In this document: in pieces, positions 63,589 to 64,000 of the stretch
Numbering within the stretch: position 1 is the first letter of the stretch
How the letters are laid out: each line of letters begins with the position of its first letter
Source: JAHEKO01 sp965212505
GTDB lineage: Bacteria > Acidobacteriota > Thermoanaerobaculia > Multivoradales > JAHEKO01
Direction: 5' to 3'
DNA: 64,000 bases
Assembly: GCA_965212505.1 (NCBI GenBank)
Contig: OZ243123.1
Location: 2,418,001-2,482,000, forward strand
The notes under the pieces: model-generated
Databases searched by the model: none
The model's input: only the letters and a program-made list of their open reading frames with translations
Told to the model about the DNA's origin: nothing
Translations under genes and position numbers: made by a program

Positions 63589-64000
63589 ATGCAGACACCA
63601 GATGGTGGGACTAGCGGCCGAGGCCAGCCCAGCGACATGACTCCCGAACGGGCCACGATTCCAGTCGGCCGATCCAGTGGGAAGCCCTGGAAACGGGTCC
63701 TCCTCATCGCGTTCGGTCTCCTGAGCGTCGTCACGATCGGAGCGGTGTGGCTATTCAGCGGCTCTGTCGTCACCTGCGTTGAGACCTCGGCGGACGATGC
63801 TCGCTCCTTGCACTGCGAGTTCGTCGCCGCCGCTCCGCAAAGCACCCTCTGGCGTGCCTTTACCAACACGGACGTGCCCATCCCCTACTACTTCGACGCA
63901 ATCCTCGAGGCCGAGATGCACCCAGGAGGTCGCTGGCGATTTGTGACCGACAACCGAGAGCGGCTGCTCGCTAGCGGTGAGATTCTCACCATCGAGCACC
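63589..64000 (+). CDS. Membrane-anchored SRPBCC-domain protein (3' truncated)
   Basis: The frame is open to the right window edge; 137 codons are visible. GGAAGGAGAACG precedes the ATG at 63589. After a polar start there is a transmembrane helix (VLLIAFGLLSVVTIGAVWLF, about 38-57) and then the start of a START/AHSA1-type fold (EFVAAAPQSTLWRAFTN, EMHPGGRWRFVTDN). Ligand and function unknown. The other SRPBCC gene in the window (29405) lacks a membrane anchor. Confidence 0.75.
   Translation, partial: MQTPDGGTSGRGQPSDMTPERATIPVGRSSGKPWKRVLLIAFGLLSVVTIGAVWLFSGSVVTCVETSADDARSLHCEFVAAAPQSTLWRAFTNTDVPIPYYFDAILEAEMHPGGRWRFVTDNRERLLASGEILTIEH

Overview
This 64 kb window is GC-rich, gene-dense bacterial chromosome. 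I see no rRNA, tRNA or CRISPR array. Gene families typical of Acidobacteriota point to that phylum (inference): an ECF sigma factor of the TIGR02999 type in a four-base overlap with a kinase-TPR protein, a TIGR03436-like VWFA protein, winged-helix regulators fused to propeller or TPR modules, a tricorn-type protease, and many secreted PQQ/YVTN propellers. The annotation has 49 protein genes, two of them cut by the window edges, plus one 26-codon leader peptide.

Layout. 1-8 kb: a truncated winged-helix sensor, a lipoprotein, an anchored N-formylglutamate amidohydrolase-like enzyme, an alpha/beta hydrolase, a zincin-like protease, an NTF2-fold protein, a class C serine hydrolase and a membrane protein. 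8-20 kb: two secreted c-type cytochromes (five and two haem motifs), a Tat-exported FAD oxidoreductase, phenylalanine hydroxylase phhA, a methyltransferase and a GNAT enzyme. 20-32 kb: a sigma factor/kinase pair, two secreted amidohydrolases facing each other, a membrane-anchored PQQ propeller, an M20 hydrolase and a winged-helix TPR regulator. 32-45 kb: an S9 peptidase homologue lacking its catalytic Ser and His, an ankyrin-PQQ fusion, RtcB, a PilZ protein, a VWFA protein and a Kef-type efflux pair. 45-54 kb: S41, M28 and tricorn peptidases plus a selenocysteine peroxiredoxin. 55-58.5 kb: a tyrosine recombinase beside a two-gene segment bounded by perfect inverted repeats. 58.7-64 kb: a sigma/anti-sigma-like pair, a DEAD-box helicase, an amidohydrolase lipoprotein and a truncated SRPBCC protein.

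Together the exported hydrolases (S9-like, S41, M28, M20, tricorn, N-formylglutamate amidohydrolase-like, three amidohydrolases) suggest a peptide- and amino-acid-scavenging heterotroph with a cytochrome-rich envelope.

Three items stand out. (1) A likely invertible switch: 25-bp perfect inverted repeats at 56332-56356 and 58502-58526, each built like a tyrosine-recombinase core site (6-bp arms, 7-bp spacer), bracket two convergent genes whose GTG starts abut the repeats, directly downstream of a complete tyrosine recombinase. (2) phhA is preceded by a leader peptide with one Phe and three consecutive Tyr codons, an intrinsic terminator, and mutually exclusive protector and antiterminator stems: a ribosome-mediated attenuator that would make phenylalanine hydroxylation answer to Tyr/Phe supply. 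(3) A peroxiredoxin-like protein has an in-frame UGA where homologues have Cys (U-P-Y-C), followed by a SECIS-like hairpin.
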